Below are positions 12,960-21,690 of a stretch of DNA of 26,677 nt, in pieces. Within the stretch, counting starts at the first letter, position 1; each line of letters begins with the position of its first letter. The stretch lies in the IMG/VR virus record IMGVR_UViG_3300044614_000589, positions 1 to 26,677 of that record, one strand, 5' to 3'. The DNA is from a virus. Under the pieces are notes generated by a model. It was not told where the DNA came from, made no database searches, and saw only the letters and a program-made list of their open reading frames with translations. Both the position numbers and the translations under genes were made by a program.

Positions 12960-13376
12960 ATGAAGTCCCGTGAAAGCTGGGATAATTTCTTTATGGCTCT
13001 AGCCCACAAAACGAGTGAACTGTCTTACGACGATCTTGTTAAAGTGGGTTGCATCATTACTAAAGGTGAGAACATTATTTCGTTCTCCTATAATGGCACC
13101 CCTCGTGGTACTAGTAATGTCATGCGTGATACTGATGGGAAGACTAGAGAAGAAGTTCTCCATGCAGAAGCCAATGCACTCCTTAAAGTAGCTCGGTCTA
13201 ATGAGTCTACTGAAGGAGCTACTCTCTATAGCACCCTCTCCCCGTGTAAGGCCTGCGCCAAGATGATCTATCAAGCAGGTATCCGACGGCTTGTCTATAA
13301 GAAACTCTACAAAGACGATGAGTCTATTGTTGATTGGTTAAAAGATCTGGGAGTACTCGTGACTAGGATTCAATAA
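12960..13376 (+). CDS. Deoxycytidylate deaminase-type protein
   Basis: 138 aa. Zinc-dependent cytidine/dCMP deaminase motifs: HAEANAL with H68 and catalytic E70, and PCKACAKM with C96 and C99. NGTPRG upstream and the GIRRLVY strand after the zinc site fit the dCMP deaminase (ComE-like) branch. It would convert dCMP to dUMP for dTMP synthesis; no thymidylate synthase is in the window. AAGGAG 5-6 nt upstream supports the start; a nearby ATG at 12956 is out of frame. The stop overlaps the next gene (TAATG). Confidence 0.85.
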   Translation: MKSRESWDNFFMALAHKTSELSYDDLVKVGCIITKGENIISFSYNGTPRGTSNVMRDTDGKTREEVLHAEANALLKVARSNESTEGATLYSTLSPCKACAKMIYQAGIRRLVYKKLYKDDESIVDWLKDLGVLVTRIQ

Positions 13377-13558
13377 TGGAAATGCTTATTGTAGCTCTGA
13401 TTATGTTCGGAGTGTATATCAACTACCTACAAATCATCATCTCGCGACAAGAAGAGCAGATCGAAACGATGAATGAATCTATCTTGAGCTTGATTGAACA
13501 GCTCGATGAACAAGGATCAGAAAATGTCTTCATCGCTAAAACCCCTCCTTCCTCGTAA
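13376..13558 (+). CDS. Single-pass membrane protein with coiled coil (60 aa)
   Basis: N-terminal membrane helix (LIVALIMFGVYINYLQIII) followed by a coiled-coil-like acidic segment (RQEEQIETMNESILSLIEQL). The layout recalls a small inner-membrane spanin, but no outer-membrane partner or other lysis gene is adjacent, so that role is not claimed. The ATG overlaps the deaminase stop, and the 3' end overlaps the peptidase gene by 35 nt. Confidence 0.55.
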   Translation: MEMLIVALIMFGVYINYLQIIISRQEEQIETMNESILSLIEQLDEQGSENVFIAKTPPSS

Positions 13559-14057
13559 CATTACAGTCAGTACAGCTGTCCTTGGTAAGATCGACAACGA
13601 ACTTAAAACCCTCTTTGGACTCATCTATACTGACTACGTCAAACGATTCAAAGTAAAACCCATCCCCGGTAAGCGTCACGTAGCTATTTCTGGTGTAGAA
13701 CCTAATGCTACCTGCTTGGAGGGGCACTCCGGTGTAACCATCATTATGGAAGACCGAGTGCTTATCCAGGTGGAAGACCCTTACATGGAGTTCGAAGACG
13801 AGCTACCTACCCACAACTTTATTGCTGTAAAATTTATTGAAACACTGTGTCATGAAATGGTGCATGGTGTTCAAGCTATTACAGAGCAGAAAGGTAGGCG
13901 TCGTCCTCGTATCCCACATAATGCTAAAGACGGTGTTGAAGCTTATTACTTCGACCCCGATGAAGTAGAAGCTAGATACCTAGAGAGCTACTATGCTGCA
14001 ATGTTTGGTGGACCTCTACTGATTAAGAAACTAACCAAACCTAAAGATGAAAAATAA
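13524..14057 (+). CDS. Zincin-type metallopeptidase-like protein
   Basis: 177 aa. ETLCHEMVHGVQ carries the HExxH zinc-binding motif with its catalytic Glu. About 40 residues later, DPDEVEARYLESYY supplies acidic residues where a third ligand may lie. The order resembles SprT-like and related small intracellular zincins found in phages. There is no signal peptide, so it should act in the cytoplasm. Substrate unknown; DNA-protein crosslinks or host regulators are speculative. AAGGA about 10 nt before the ATG sets the start. It ends 2 nt before the DNA polymerase gene. Confidence 0.65.
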   Translation: MSSSLKPLLPRNITVSTAVLGKIDNELKTLFGLIYTDYVKRFKVKPIPGKRHVAISGVEPNATCLEGHSGVTIIMEDRVLIQVEDPYMEFEDELPTHNFIAVKFIETLCHEMVHGVQAITEQKGRRRPRIPHNAKDGVEAYYFDPDEVEARYLESYYAAMFGGPLLIKKLTKPKDEK

Positions 14058-14059
14058 TC

Positions 14060-15943
14060 ATGGCTCTTGTCTTCGACATTGAGACCGATGGATTCTGGCC
14101 TGAAGTAAAGAACATCTGGTGCTTGAGTACTGAAGACACTGACACTGGTGAACAGCTTCAATATTCAGACTATGATCCTGATCTTCCTAGCCTAGCCGAA
14201 GGTCTCAAATCACTCTACAAAGCTAAAATCCTAGTTGGTCACAACATTGCAGGCTACGACCTTATGGTCCTAGATTATCTGCTCGGTTGGAAACCTAAAG
14301 AGGATCAAATCATCTATGACACTTGGGTAATGTCCCAAATGGTGTCATACAAACGTAACCACAAGCATGGCCTCGAAGGTTGGGGTAGCAAGCTTGGGTA
14401 TCCTAAAGGTGACTTCAACGACTTCAGTAAGTACTCTAGGGAAATGCTTGAGTACTGTATTCGTGACGTCCACCTCAACGTACTGATCTACAAACAACTA
14501 GTTGACGAGATCAAAAAGATCGCCAGCGTTAATCCGCTAATCGGTAAAGGTCTCATGGTTGAGTGTGAGTTTGCTCGTGTTGAAGCAGAAATCCGTATGG
14601 ATGGCTGGAACTTCGACATGAAAAAAGCTCAGAAGCTCCTCGCTGAAATCTCTGCTCGTATGGAAGAGATTGAAAACGAGATCAACCCCATGATTGGTCT
14701 TATCACCATGAAGGTCGATAAGGCTGATGAGTACAAAGAACCTCTCATCAAAAAGAACGGTGAATACGGTGCTAGTACTTGTAAATGGTTTGAGATTGAG
14801 CCTGATAACGCTTTGAAAGAGCGACTTGTTGTCGGTCCTTACTGTCGTATTAAACTCGAACAAGGTAAGCTCAGCTCCGATAAGGTGCTTAAGCAATGGC
14901 TCTATAGCCTTGGTTGGGAACCTGACGACTGGAATGTTGAGCGCATCAACGGTAAGTTTGTTCAGAAAAGTCCCAAGCTCACGGAGAGTTCCCTCGAACC
15001 TCTTGGAGACATTGGTCTCAAGATCAGTGAATACAACAGCATCTCGAATCGACATGGAATTCTCAGAGGCTGGATTGAAGCAGCTGAGTACGATGGTAGG
15101 CTACATGGTCGTATGTGGACTATTGGCACTCCTACCTTCCGCTGTCGCCATGAAGTAATTGCTAACCTACCGTCTGTCCAGAAAGATAAAGAAGGTAACA
15201 TCCTTTACGGTAGTGCCGGCGGTTATGGTTATGAAATGCGTAGCCTACTGTTGCCCAACAAAGGTAATGTCATTGTTGGTGCCGACAGTGCTGGTAACCA
15301 AATGCGTGGTCTCTGTCACTACATTGGTAATGACGAGTTCACTAATGAGGTTATCAATGGTGACGTCCACACTCGAAATGCCAACACCCTAGCAGAGTTC
15401 ACTGACGGACCTAACCGTAAGACTGCTAAACCTTTCTTGTACGCTTTCTTGTTTGGTGCTGGACCGCCTAAGCTTGGTCTAATCCTGAAAGGTATTCGGG
15501 ATGCTGTCATTGGTAAGCTTGCCCTAGAGAAGTTTGAGAACTCGATCCCCGGATTGGGTCCGCTTCGAGAGCGACTTGTTAACCAGTGGGAGCGCACTCG
15601 ACAACGCTTCGGCGATGAAAATGCTTGTATCCGTGGTATTGACGGTCGCATTATCTTCGTCGGCAGTAAGCATCAGCTGCTTAACTATCTCCTTCAGACC
15701 CTTGAAGGTATCACTTGTAAAGCTGCTGCAGTTTACTTCGCTAAAGAAGCTCGTAAGCGTAAGATCCCGTTCCGTTTCCGACTCCACTATCACGACGAGT
15801 TCGCCATTGAGACTCATCCTAAGTACGCCGAAGAATGTAGGCTGCTTATGATTGAAGCCTTTACGGAAGCTCCTAAATGGTTCGGAGTTATGTGCATGAA
15901 CGGTGACGGTAAAATTGGGAGTAATTATGCCGAAGTCCACTGA
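14060..15943 (+). CDS. DNA polymerase I-type (family A, T7-like) replicase
   Basis: 627 aa (T7 gp5 is 704). The 3'-5' exonuclease domain has FDIETD (D6, E8), a GHNIAGYD segment (D67) and YCIRD (Y132, D136), all apparently intact. Polymerase motif A is GADSAGNQMR (D409), motif B RKTAKPFLYAFLFGAG (R453, K457, Y461), motif C HYHDEF (D579). Tyr461 matches T7 Tyr526. Oddly, motif A has Gln414 where T7 has Glu480. It copies the phage genome, probably with host thioredoxin or another clamp; the thioredoxin loop could not be identified. It is followed in overlap by the exonuclease gene. Confidence 0.9.
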   Translation: MALVFDIETDGFWPEVKNIWCLSTEDTDTGEQLQYSDYDPDLPSLAEGLKSLYKAKILVGHNIAGYDLMVLDYLLGWKPKEDQIIYDTWVMSQMVSYKRNHKHGLEGWGSKLGYPKGDFNDFSKYSREMLEYCIRDVHLNVLIYKQLVDEIKKIASVNPLIGKGLMVECEFARVEAEIRMDGWNFDMKKAQKLLAEISARMEEIENEINPMIGLITMKVDKADEYKEPLIKKNGEYGASTCKWFEIEPDNALKERLVVGPYCRIKLEQGKLSSDKVLKQWLYSLGWEPDDWNVERINGKFVQKSPKLTESSLEPLGDIGLKISEYNSISNRHGILRGWIEAAEYDGRLHGRMWTIGTPTFRCRHEVIANLPSVQKDKEGNILYGSAGGYGYEMRSLLLPNKGNVIVGADSAGNQMRGLCHYIGNDEFTNEVINGDVHTRNANTLAEFTDGPNRKTAKPFLYAFLFGAGPPKLGLILKGIRDAVIGKLALEKFENSIPGLGPLRERLVNQWERTRQRFGDENACIRGIDGRIIFVGSKHQLLNYLLQTLEGITCKAAAVYFAKEARKRKIPFRFRLHYHDEFAIETHPKYAEECRLLMIEAFTEAPKWFGVMCMNGDGKIGSNYAEVH

Positions 15944-17090
15944 GCAATTCGATGTTGCTCTAATCGATGTAGACTCTCTGGTGTACTCAGTAGCATGGAC
16001 TACCATCAACAAGCGAGCAGCTGAAAAGAAGCTCGTACTTGCTGTTGAGTCCATCATTGAAGACCTAGATAGTCCTAGTAACGTCTATGTGTTTGTAAAA
16101 GGTAAAGACAACTTCCGCTACGGTGTTGACCCTGAGTATAAAGCTCATCGTCGTACTGTGCTTCAGCCCGATGTTGCCGATAGAGTCAGTGATCTCTACG
16201 AGTTCGCTCAAGGAGAGTTCATTGCTTCTGATGGTGGCGAAGCTGATGACTACTGTAGCATCTATGCTTACAAAGCAATGGAAGAAGGTCTTAAACCTGT
16301 AGTGTGCCACATCGATAAAGATCTTAACATGATCCCCGGATGGCACTGGAACTTCAAGAAGAAAGAACTGTACTACACTAGTCCACAAGACAGCTTTGTG
16401 TTCATGTCCCTGCAGCTACTCACCGGCGATGCTGCCGACAATATCCCCGGCATTTGGGGTATTGGTCCTAACAAAGCCGAAAATATTCTGCAAAACAAAT
16501 TCCTCCATGAGTTCAAGGATAGGATCCTTACTCAATGGCGAGACATCAATCTCAATAACAAAGGCCAGCCACAAATTGGTAGTGTACGTTATAAAGATTG
16601 GGAGAATCGCTTCTACAAATCAGCCAACTGTCTTATCATCCGCGAAAGCCTTGATGAGCTACGTGAGCTGTCTAAGGAAGAGATCCAACACAAGATGTCT
16701 TGGAATGCTACTCACGAAAGGTACATGAAAGGTATTACCTTTAATGAAGCCTTGATCGCTAACTCTATTAGCCTTCGATTGTCAGATCTTAAGACAGGTA
16801 AGGTTATCCCTGATGAGGTTAAAGAATGCCCGGAAGAAGTACTGCTGTCGGAAAATCATGGCGACTCGGACATTGGGTCTGGCGAGGTGTTGACGGACCA
16901 GACGTCACCGAGTTCACCACGGCGAGGTCGGCCGAAGGGTTCCACGGCTTCATCTACCAAATCGAAGTCGACGACTACGAGGGCGGCTACCTCCGCTACA
17001 TCGGGAAGAAAGCCTTCCACCGCTACAAGAGGACAAGGCGCATCGGCGAAAGCAACTGGCAAACGTACACGAGTTCTTCGAAAGAAGTAA
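15927..17090 (+). CDS. 5'-3' exonuclease, T7 gp6/FEN-like
   Basis: 387 aa. DVALIDVDSLVYSV at the N-terminus, acidic DGGEADDYC, CHIDKDLNMIPG, then LTGDAADNIPGIWGIGPNKA, the metal-binding and helix-hairpin order of the flap-exonuclease family to which T7 gp6 belongs. It would remove RNA primers and degrade host DNA. The last 88 codons are a basic Ser/Thr/Lys-rich tail with an AT-hook-like RRGRPKGS. This tail overlaps the next gene in another frame and is locally GC-rich. GGAG 6 nt upstream of the chosen ATG supports the start. Confidence 0.8.
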   Translation: MPKSTEQFDVALIDVDSLVYSVAWTTINKRAAEKKLVLAVESIIEDLDSPSNVYVFVKGKDNFRYGVDPEYKAHRRTVLQPDVADRVSDLYEFAQGEFIASDGGEADDYCSIYAYKAMEEGLKPVVCHIDKDLNMIPGWHWNFKKKELYYTSPQDSFVFMSLQLLTGDAADNIPGIWGIGPNKAENILQNKFLHEFKDRILTQWRDINLNNKGQPQIGSVRYKDWENRFYKSANCLIIRESLDELRELSKEEIQHKMSWNATHERYMKGITFNEALIANSISLRLSDLKTGKVIPDEVKECPEEVLLSENHGDSDIGSGEVLTDQTSPSSPRRGRPKGSTASSTKSKSTTTRAATSATSGRKPSTATRGQGASAKATGKRTRVLRKK

Positions 17091-17326
17091 ACCAACGTAT
17101 TGCTGATGGGGCTATCTATAAGTGCTCCATGCTTATGCTGTGTCGTACTAAGAGCATCTGGTCTCATGCAGAAAATAACATCCTGCAAAAGCTAGATGTT
17201 CTTACGCGCATCAATGAACATGGTAAGCCTTTGTTCCTCAATAAACAAATCGGAGCTACTAGGTGGGTTCCTAAAGACTACCCTACTAATAGCGTTAACG
17301 AACTCGTTTATAAAATTTACTGGTAA
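16826..17326 (+). CDS. GIY-YIG family endonuclease
   Basis: 166 aa. After a 38-residue N-terminus comes GFIYQIEVDD, YLRYIGKKAF, ESNWQTYTSSS, then CRTKSIWSHAENNILQ and LNKQIGA. This matches a phage GIY-YIG family with 'Y.YIGKK.F' and 'ESDW..Y.SS', the Glu in the late helix being the metal ligand. It sits between exonuclease and primase-helicase, where T7 relatives carry accessory genes. The first 265 nt overlap the exonuclease tail, and no later in-frame start precedes the domain, so the overlap is real if the gene is expressed. Confidence 0.65.
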   Translation: MPGRSTAVGKSWRLGHWVWRGVDGPDVTEFTTARSAEGFHGFIYQIEVDDYEGGYLRYIGKKAFHRYKRTRRIGESNWQTYTSSSKEVNQRIADGAIYKCSMLMLCRTKSIWSHAENNILQKLDVLTRINEHGKPLFLNKQIGATRWVPKDYPTNSVNELVYKIYW

Positions 17327-17339
17327 TAAGTGTAACCAT

Positions 17340-17510
17340 ATGAAAGACAAATATAAGTTCGATCCGAGGGACTTCCTTCAAGAAGATGACTTCGAGAAAG
17401 CATTCCATAAGCGTAAGCTCGACCCACAAGATCAACAAGCAGTAGAAAAAGCCCGTAACAAAGCTCAACGATCGCAGAAGCGTGAGGAAAAGAAAGATGG
17501 GAAGGCGTAA
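17340..17510 (+). CDS. Hypothetical charged protein (56 aa)
   Basis: Very charged helical peptide: KFDPRDFLQEDDFEKAFHKR then a Lys/Arg/Glu-rich C-terminus (ARNKAQRSQKREEKKDGKA). Unrecognised; perhaps a small nucleic-acid- or protein-binding accessory. A longer in-frame start would overlap the endonuclease and is not preferred. Overlaps the next gene by 14 nt. Confidence 0.55.
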   Translation: MKDKYKFDPRDFLQEDDFEKAFHKRKLDPQDQQAVEKARNKAQRSQKREEKKDGKA

Positions 17511-17811
17511 GCTGTATCACACTAGGCGTAAAAACCTTGGTACTTACCAGCGAGCTTGTGACCTAGCTGACGTCCTTGAAGAAACGCTCAAGTATAAAGA
17601 CCTTGATGCTTACATTTCGCTCGACTCTGATGAAGATGATTCTGACTACAAAGTAATGTATCTTTGTTGGTTGGAAGAATACTCTGAAGAAGATTATCAA
17701 AAGCATAAAGAAAGTCTTAAACGTTTAAAGAAAGCTGTAAAAGAAAAAGAGCAAAATGGTAAGCAAGCTCGTTATAATGAATACCTTAAACTAAAGGCTG
17801 AGTTCGAGTAA
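17497..17811 (+). CDS. Hypothetical protein (104 aa)
   Basis: Basic start (GRRKLYHTRRKNLGTYQRAC), an acidic middle (SLDSDEDDSDYKVMY) and a long Lys/Glu coiled-coil-like end (HKESLKRLKKAVKEKEQ). Unrecognised. AGGAAA upstream favours ATG 17497 over GTG 17482. The stop overlaps the primase-helicase start (TAATG), suggesting coupling to it. Confidence 0.6.
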   Translation: MGRRKLYHTRRKNLGTYQRACDLADVLEETLKYKDLDAYISLDSDEDDSDYKVMYLCWLEEYSEEDYQKHKESLKRLKKAVKEKEQNGKQARYNEYLKLKAEFE

Positions 17812-19457
17812 TGAGTCAATGGAATCATATTCCCTGCCCGAATCCTGATTGTGGATCGTCCGATGGACTTTCTTTCAAAGACGGAGACGAGTGGGGTTAT
17901 TGTTTCGTCTGTAATCAAACGTCTAAACTAGACGGTTCTGTAACCTCTACTAAAAAGAAACCCATGCGTAAGAAAACAGTTGTTGCTACTAGTGCCTTTA
18001 CTGTTGAGGAAATTGCTGAGTTCCCTGTTCGAGGTTTCCAAGAGCGCAACATTAAGAAAAACATTGCTGATCATTATGGCGTTAAAGTTGCTTATGCTGA
18101 TGATGGAGAAACCATTGCTAGCCACTTTTATCCGTACACTAAAGAAGGAGTAATTGTTGGCTACAAAGAGCGACGTCTCCCTAAAGACTTTATCATCCAC
18201 GGAGATGCTAAAGGTAACGGCCTTGAGTTGTTCGGTACCAATGTGTCTGCTGGCGGTACTAGGATTGTCATTACTGAAGGCGAGTTGGACTGTCTCGCAG
18301 TCGCTCAAGCTCAATACGACAAGTACCAAAAGTTCTACCCGGTAGTTAGCCTCCCTAGTGCTAGTCAACTTAAGCTGCTTATCAACCAACGTGAATGGCT
18401 TCGTGGTTATAATGAAGTCATTATCATGTTTGATCAAGATGAACCCGGCCAGAAAGCAGCTGTTGAAGCAGCTAAGATCATTGGCTTTGATAAGGTCAAG
18501 ATCGCTAAACTTACTGAGAAAGACCCTTGTGATGTGCTGATTAAGCACGGTAGTGAAGCTCTTCTTAAAGCTGTCTTTGATGCTCGTCCTTATAGCCCTG
18601 CTGGTATTGTCCGTGGTGAAGCTATTTGGGAACAGTACCAAGAGCGTCGTAATACTGTCAGTGTTCCTTATCCTAAGTGCATTGATGGTATCAACGACAA
18701 AACCAAAGGCATGAGAATGGGTGAAATCGTACTGTTCACTAGTGGTACTGGTAGCGGTAAGAGTACGGTCATCAAAGAAATCATCCTTGACCTGAAAGAG
18801 AAGACTGAAGATAAAATTGGTATCATCTCCCTCGAAGAGTCTGTCGGTGATACGGCCGAGAAGTTCATTGGCATGTACCTCCGTAAGAACCTCGAAGATC
18901 AAAAAGTTACTGATAAGGAAGCTCGTAAAGCTTACGAAGCAGTCTTCGGTGATGAACGTATTGTACTGCTCGATCATCAGGGTTCTGTGAGTGATGATAG
19001 CCTTATTGATAAGATCGAGTACCTTGCTTTGATCGGTTGTAAGTACATTGTGCTTGACCACATTACTATTGCTGTCAGTGAAGGTGCTGACGGTAAGACG
19101 GGTAATGAAGCAGTCGATTATGTTATGTCGGCATTGCTTAAGATTGTTAAGAAGCACAACATCTGGCTTGGTGTTATCAGCCATCTTCGTAAGAGTGGTA
19201 GCGGTCAAAAGCCTTTCGAAGAAGGTAACCTCCCTTCTATGGATGATATTAAAGGTAGTGGCTCTATCAAGCAGATCTCTTTTGACATCATTGGCTTTGC
19301 ACGTAACATGATTGCTGATGACGAGAAAGAACGTAACACTATTAAGTTTCGTGTGCTGAAGTGCCGTCGTACTGGTAAGACTGGTAACGCTGGTACGGCA
19401 GTGTATAATGAGAAGACTGGTCGTCTTAGTAGTTTGACTCTAGCAGACTTTGAATAA
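17811..19457 (+). CDS. DNA primase-helicase, T7 gp4-like
   Basis: 548 aa (T7 gp4 is 566). N-terminal zinc motif with C9, C14, C31, C34; TOPRIM primase core with ITEGELD (E156) and FDQDEPG (D208); a linker; then a RecA/DnaB-type helicase domain with Walker A SGTGSGKST (K317) and Walker B YIVLDHI, followed by SHLRK. It unwinds the fork and makes primers. The C-terminus LADFE is acidic and aromatic, as in T7 where the tail contacts polymerase, but shorter. It sits upstream of the RNA polymerase gene, with 10 nt between them. Confidence 0.9.
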   Translation: MSQWNHIPCPNPDCGSSDGLSFKDGDEWGYCFVCNQTSKLDGSVTSTKKKPMRKKTVVATSAFTVEEIAEFPVRGFQERNIKKNIADHYGVKVAYADDGETIASHFYPYTKEGVIVGYKERRLPKDFIIHGDAKGNGLELFGTNVSAGGTRIVITEGELDCLAVAQAQYDKYQKFYPVVSLPSASQLKLLINQREWLRGYNEVIIMFDQDEPGQKAAVEAAKIIGFDKVKIAKLTEKDPCDVLIKHGSEALLKAVFDARPYSPAGIVRGEAIWEQYQERRNTVSVPYPKCIDGINDKTKGMRMGEIVLFTSGTGSGKSTVIKEIILDLKEKTEDKIGIISLEESVGDTAEKFIGMYLRKNLEDQKVTDKEARKAYEAVFGDERIVLLDHQGSVSDDSLIDKIEYLALIGCKYIVLDHITIAVSEGADGKTGNEAVDYVMSALLKIVKKHNIWLGVISHLRKSGSGQKPFEEGNLPSMDDIKGSGSIKQISFDIIGFARNMIADDEKERNTIKFRVLKCRRTGKTGNAGTAVYNEKTGRLSSLTLADFE

Positions 19458-19467
19458 GGAGCTTTAA

Positions 19468-21681
19468 ATGGACTTGGTCGAGTACCTTTCCAGCAAAGTA
19501 AGTAAAGTTGTCCTCAATAACAACAAGACCTACAATGAAGGTGCTCGCCTCCTCGCTAGCTTCCCTGATTGGGAGATCCACTTGGATCGGCTCGTGAGTG
19601 AAGCATGGGGTACTCTTCTTAAGTATTGTCTCCACAACAAGCAATCTAACTACGTGGCACAGGTAAAGCTGACCTTCGTCAGTGATCGTGTCGGTAAAAG
19701 GGTTGCTCAAGAGATCGGTGAAGATGAGACTGACGTTAAGAAAACTCTAGCCCTTGGTGACATTATGCTTGAAACTTTCCTTCAAGCTAATCTCATTGAG
19801 ATCTTCAGGGAATATGACGGTTGGCGAGCACCGCTGATGGTCCAGATCGTAGGAGACATGGATGCTATTAAACCTGTGCTTGTTGGTACTAGCTTTACTC
19901 CTCTGGAGCCGATCAAAGGTCTGAGGAGTCCGCTTACCAAAGAGCCTTTCATTAAAGGATGGACTGATGGTAAGCTATTTCATCACTACCTACACGCACC
20001 CTTTGTACAAGCCCTCAACAAGATCCGAGCACAATCTTGGAAACTTAACATCCAAGTACTTGAGGCGCTCAAGGCTAACCCGCCTGATTCTGTTATTGAT
20101 CTTGTCGACGCCGATGGTGTAATCTATAAGTTCGACATCAGTAAGAATAACAAAGAGCTTCCTAAAGGTCTGAAGCATATGGATGGCACCGACTTCTTCG
20201 GTTCCAAAGATGCTAAGGTTCAGCGGATGCGTAGTAAGCTGTTCGAGTACAATCAGGTCGTTGCTAAAGCAGACTTGGTTGCTACCTTCAACAAACCTTT
20301 CTACCAAGAAGTCTCTTGCGACTACCGTGGTAGGCTGTACTATGCAGAGAACTTCCTTGACTTCCAAGGTAGTGATATTGCTCGTAGCTTGTTTTTGTTC
20401 AATGATACTAAACGAGTCACTGAGAACGGCTTCAAATGGTTCCTTATTCATGCTGGTAACTCCTACAACAAGAGCTACAGTATTAAAGAACTGAAAGCCC
20501 TTAAGTGGCTTACTACCGATTACGCTACTCACTTGAAAACAGAAGGTCTCGAATCTATTTCTGTCGACAAGATGACTCTAGTTGATCGTGAGGAGTGGTC
20601 TAGACAGAATCTTGAAATGATTCTAAAGACTGCAATGCGAAACACTGTTCATAAGGATGCTGAGAAGCCCTATGCGTTCCTTGCTGTTTGTCATGAAATC
20701 AAGAATTACCTCGAAGCTAAAGCTGACGGGAAAACCTACCGAAGTGGACTGCCTATTCCTATTGACGGCAGCAATAACGGCTGGCAGCATCTGGCAGCAA
20801 TGTCTAAAGACAAGCAAGCCGGTGCTCTGGTTTCTCTAACGCCTGCTGAGTTGCAAAATGACTTCTATGTTGCTGTAGCTAAAGACCTCATCAAGCTTAT
20901 GCCTGAGTGGTTTGACGAGCGTGGGATGCCTATGAAGCATATCCGTAAGGGTATTGCTAAACGAGGTTCTATGACTCGTGCCTACAGTGCTGGTAAGCTT
21001 CGTATTAGTAAGAACATGTACGATGATTGCCACGTAGAAGGCTTCACTGCTAAATACAACATTACCGAAGGAGACTGCAACAAACTCGCTGAGAACCTTA
21101 TTAAAGCTATTAATCAAGTCTGTGCTGGTCCGTTGCGTACTACTAAGTACCTGCAAAAGATTGCTGCTCACGAGCTTGATAAAGGCCGTAAGGTTATTGA
21201 ATGGTCTACCCCGAGTGGCTTCCCGGTCATTTACAAAGCTTACCTCCAACACGAGCGTAAGTTTAGAGGTTCGATCAAAGGTATTAAAGGTGGTAACAAA
21301 GACGGTCGTATCCGTCACGTCATTCGTGTAGATGTCCTTGATAAAGACAAACAAAAGGTGCCTTGCCGTAGGTCGTTTGCCAGCGGTATTAGCCCTAACT
21401 TTGTCCACAGCATGGATGCCGCTCACATGATGAACACTATCAATGCTTTCGAAGGTAACTTCGCTGCAGTCCACGACTCGTTTGCTACCCATGCAAGTGA
21501 TGTTGATAAGCTGCAAAAGGTTACTAAAGAGACCTTCATTCAGATCTACGATGTGCCTAACTTCTTCGACATCATTGAAGCTACTGTGATGTTGTATAAG
21601 GAAGATTTCAAGGTAGAGCAACCTCCGCTCGGTAATCTTAACATCAAACAGGTAAAACAAAGTGAGTACTTCTTTTGTTAA
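19468..21681 (+). CDS. T7-type single-subunit RNA polymerase
   Basis: 737 aa (T7 is 883). DYRGRLYY (about 285), PIPIDGSNNGWQH with catalytic D433, KRGSMTRAY (the K631-Y639 region of T7), ISPNFVHSMDAAH and AVHDSF with catalytic D670 are all present in order. The C-terminus SEYFFC resembles the T7 'foot' SDFAFA. The shortening is almost all N-terminal of DYRGR, where T7 has its promoter-recognition and RNA-exit elements. It should transcribe phage genes from dedicated promoters, probably the GCAGGCCCC elements. AAGGAG precedes the ATG. Confidence 0.92.
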   Translation: MDLVEYLSSKVSKVVLNNNKTYNEGARLLASFPDWEIHLDRLVSEAWGTLLKYCLHNKQSNYVAQVKLTFVSDRVGKRVAQEIGEDETDVKKTLALGDIMLETFLQANLIEIFREYDGWRAPLMVQIVGDMDAIKPVLVGTSFTPLEPIKGLRSPLTKEPFIKGWTDGKLFHHYLHAPFVQALNKIRAQSWKLNIQVLEALKANPPDSVIDLVDADGVIYKFDISKNNKELPKGLKHMDGTDFFGSKDAKVQRMRSKLFEYNQVVAKADLVATFNKPFYQEVSCDYRGRLYYAENFLDFQGSDIARSLFLFNDTKRVTENGFKWFLIHAGNSYNKSYSIKELKALKWLTTDYATHLKTEGLESISVDKMTLVDREEWSRQNLEMILKTAMRNTVHKDAEKPYAFLAVCHEIKNYLEAKADGKTYRSGLPIPIDGSNNGWQHLAAMSKDKQAGALVSLTPAELQNDFYVAVAKDLIKLMPEWFDERGMPMKHIRKGIAKRGSMTRAYSAGKLRISKNMYDDCHVEGFTAKYNITEGDCNKLAENLIKAINQVCAGPLRTTKYLQKIAAHELDKGRKVIEWSTPSGFPVIYKAYLQHERKFRGSIKGIKGGNKDGRIRHVIRVDVLDKDKQKVPCRRSFASGISPNFVHSMDAAHMMNTINAFEGNFAAVHDSFATHASDVDKLQKVTKETFIQIYDVPNFFDIIEATVMLYKEDFKVEQPPLGNLNIKQVKQSEYFFC

Positions 21682-21690
21682 GGAAATGGA

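Noticed and set aside
17928-19208. Long open frame of about 426 codons on the minus strand inside the primase-helicase gene
   Set aside because: It lies wholly opposite a gene with complete catalytic motifs, has no ribosome site or recognisable domain, and similar long antisense frames occur opposite most genes here because of codon bias.
20836-21660. Minus-strand frame opposite the RNA polymerase C-terminal half
   Set aside because: Antisense shadow of a well-supported polymerase gene; no motif or start signal.
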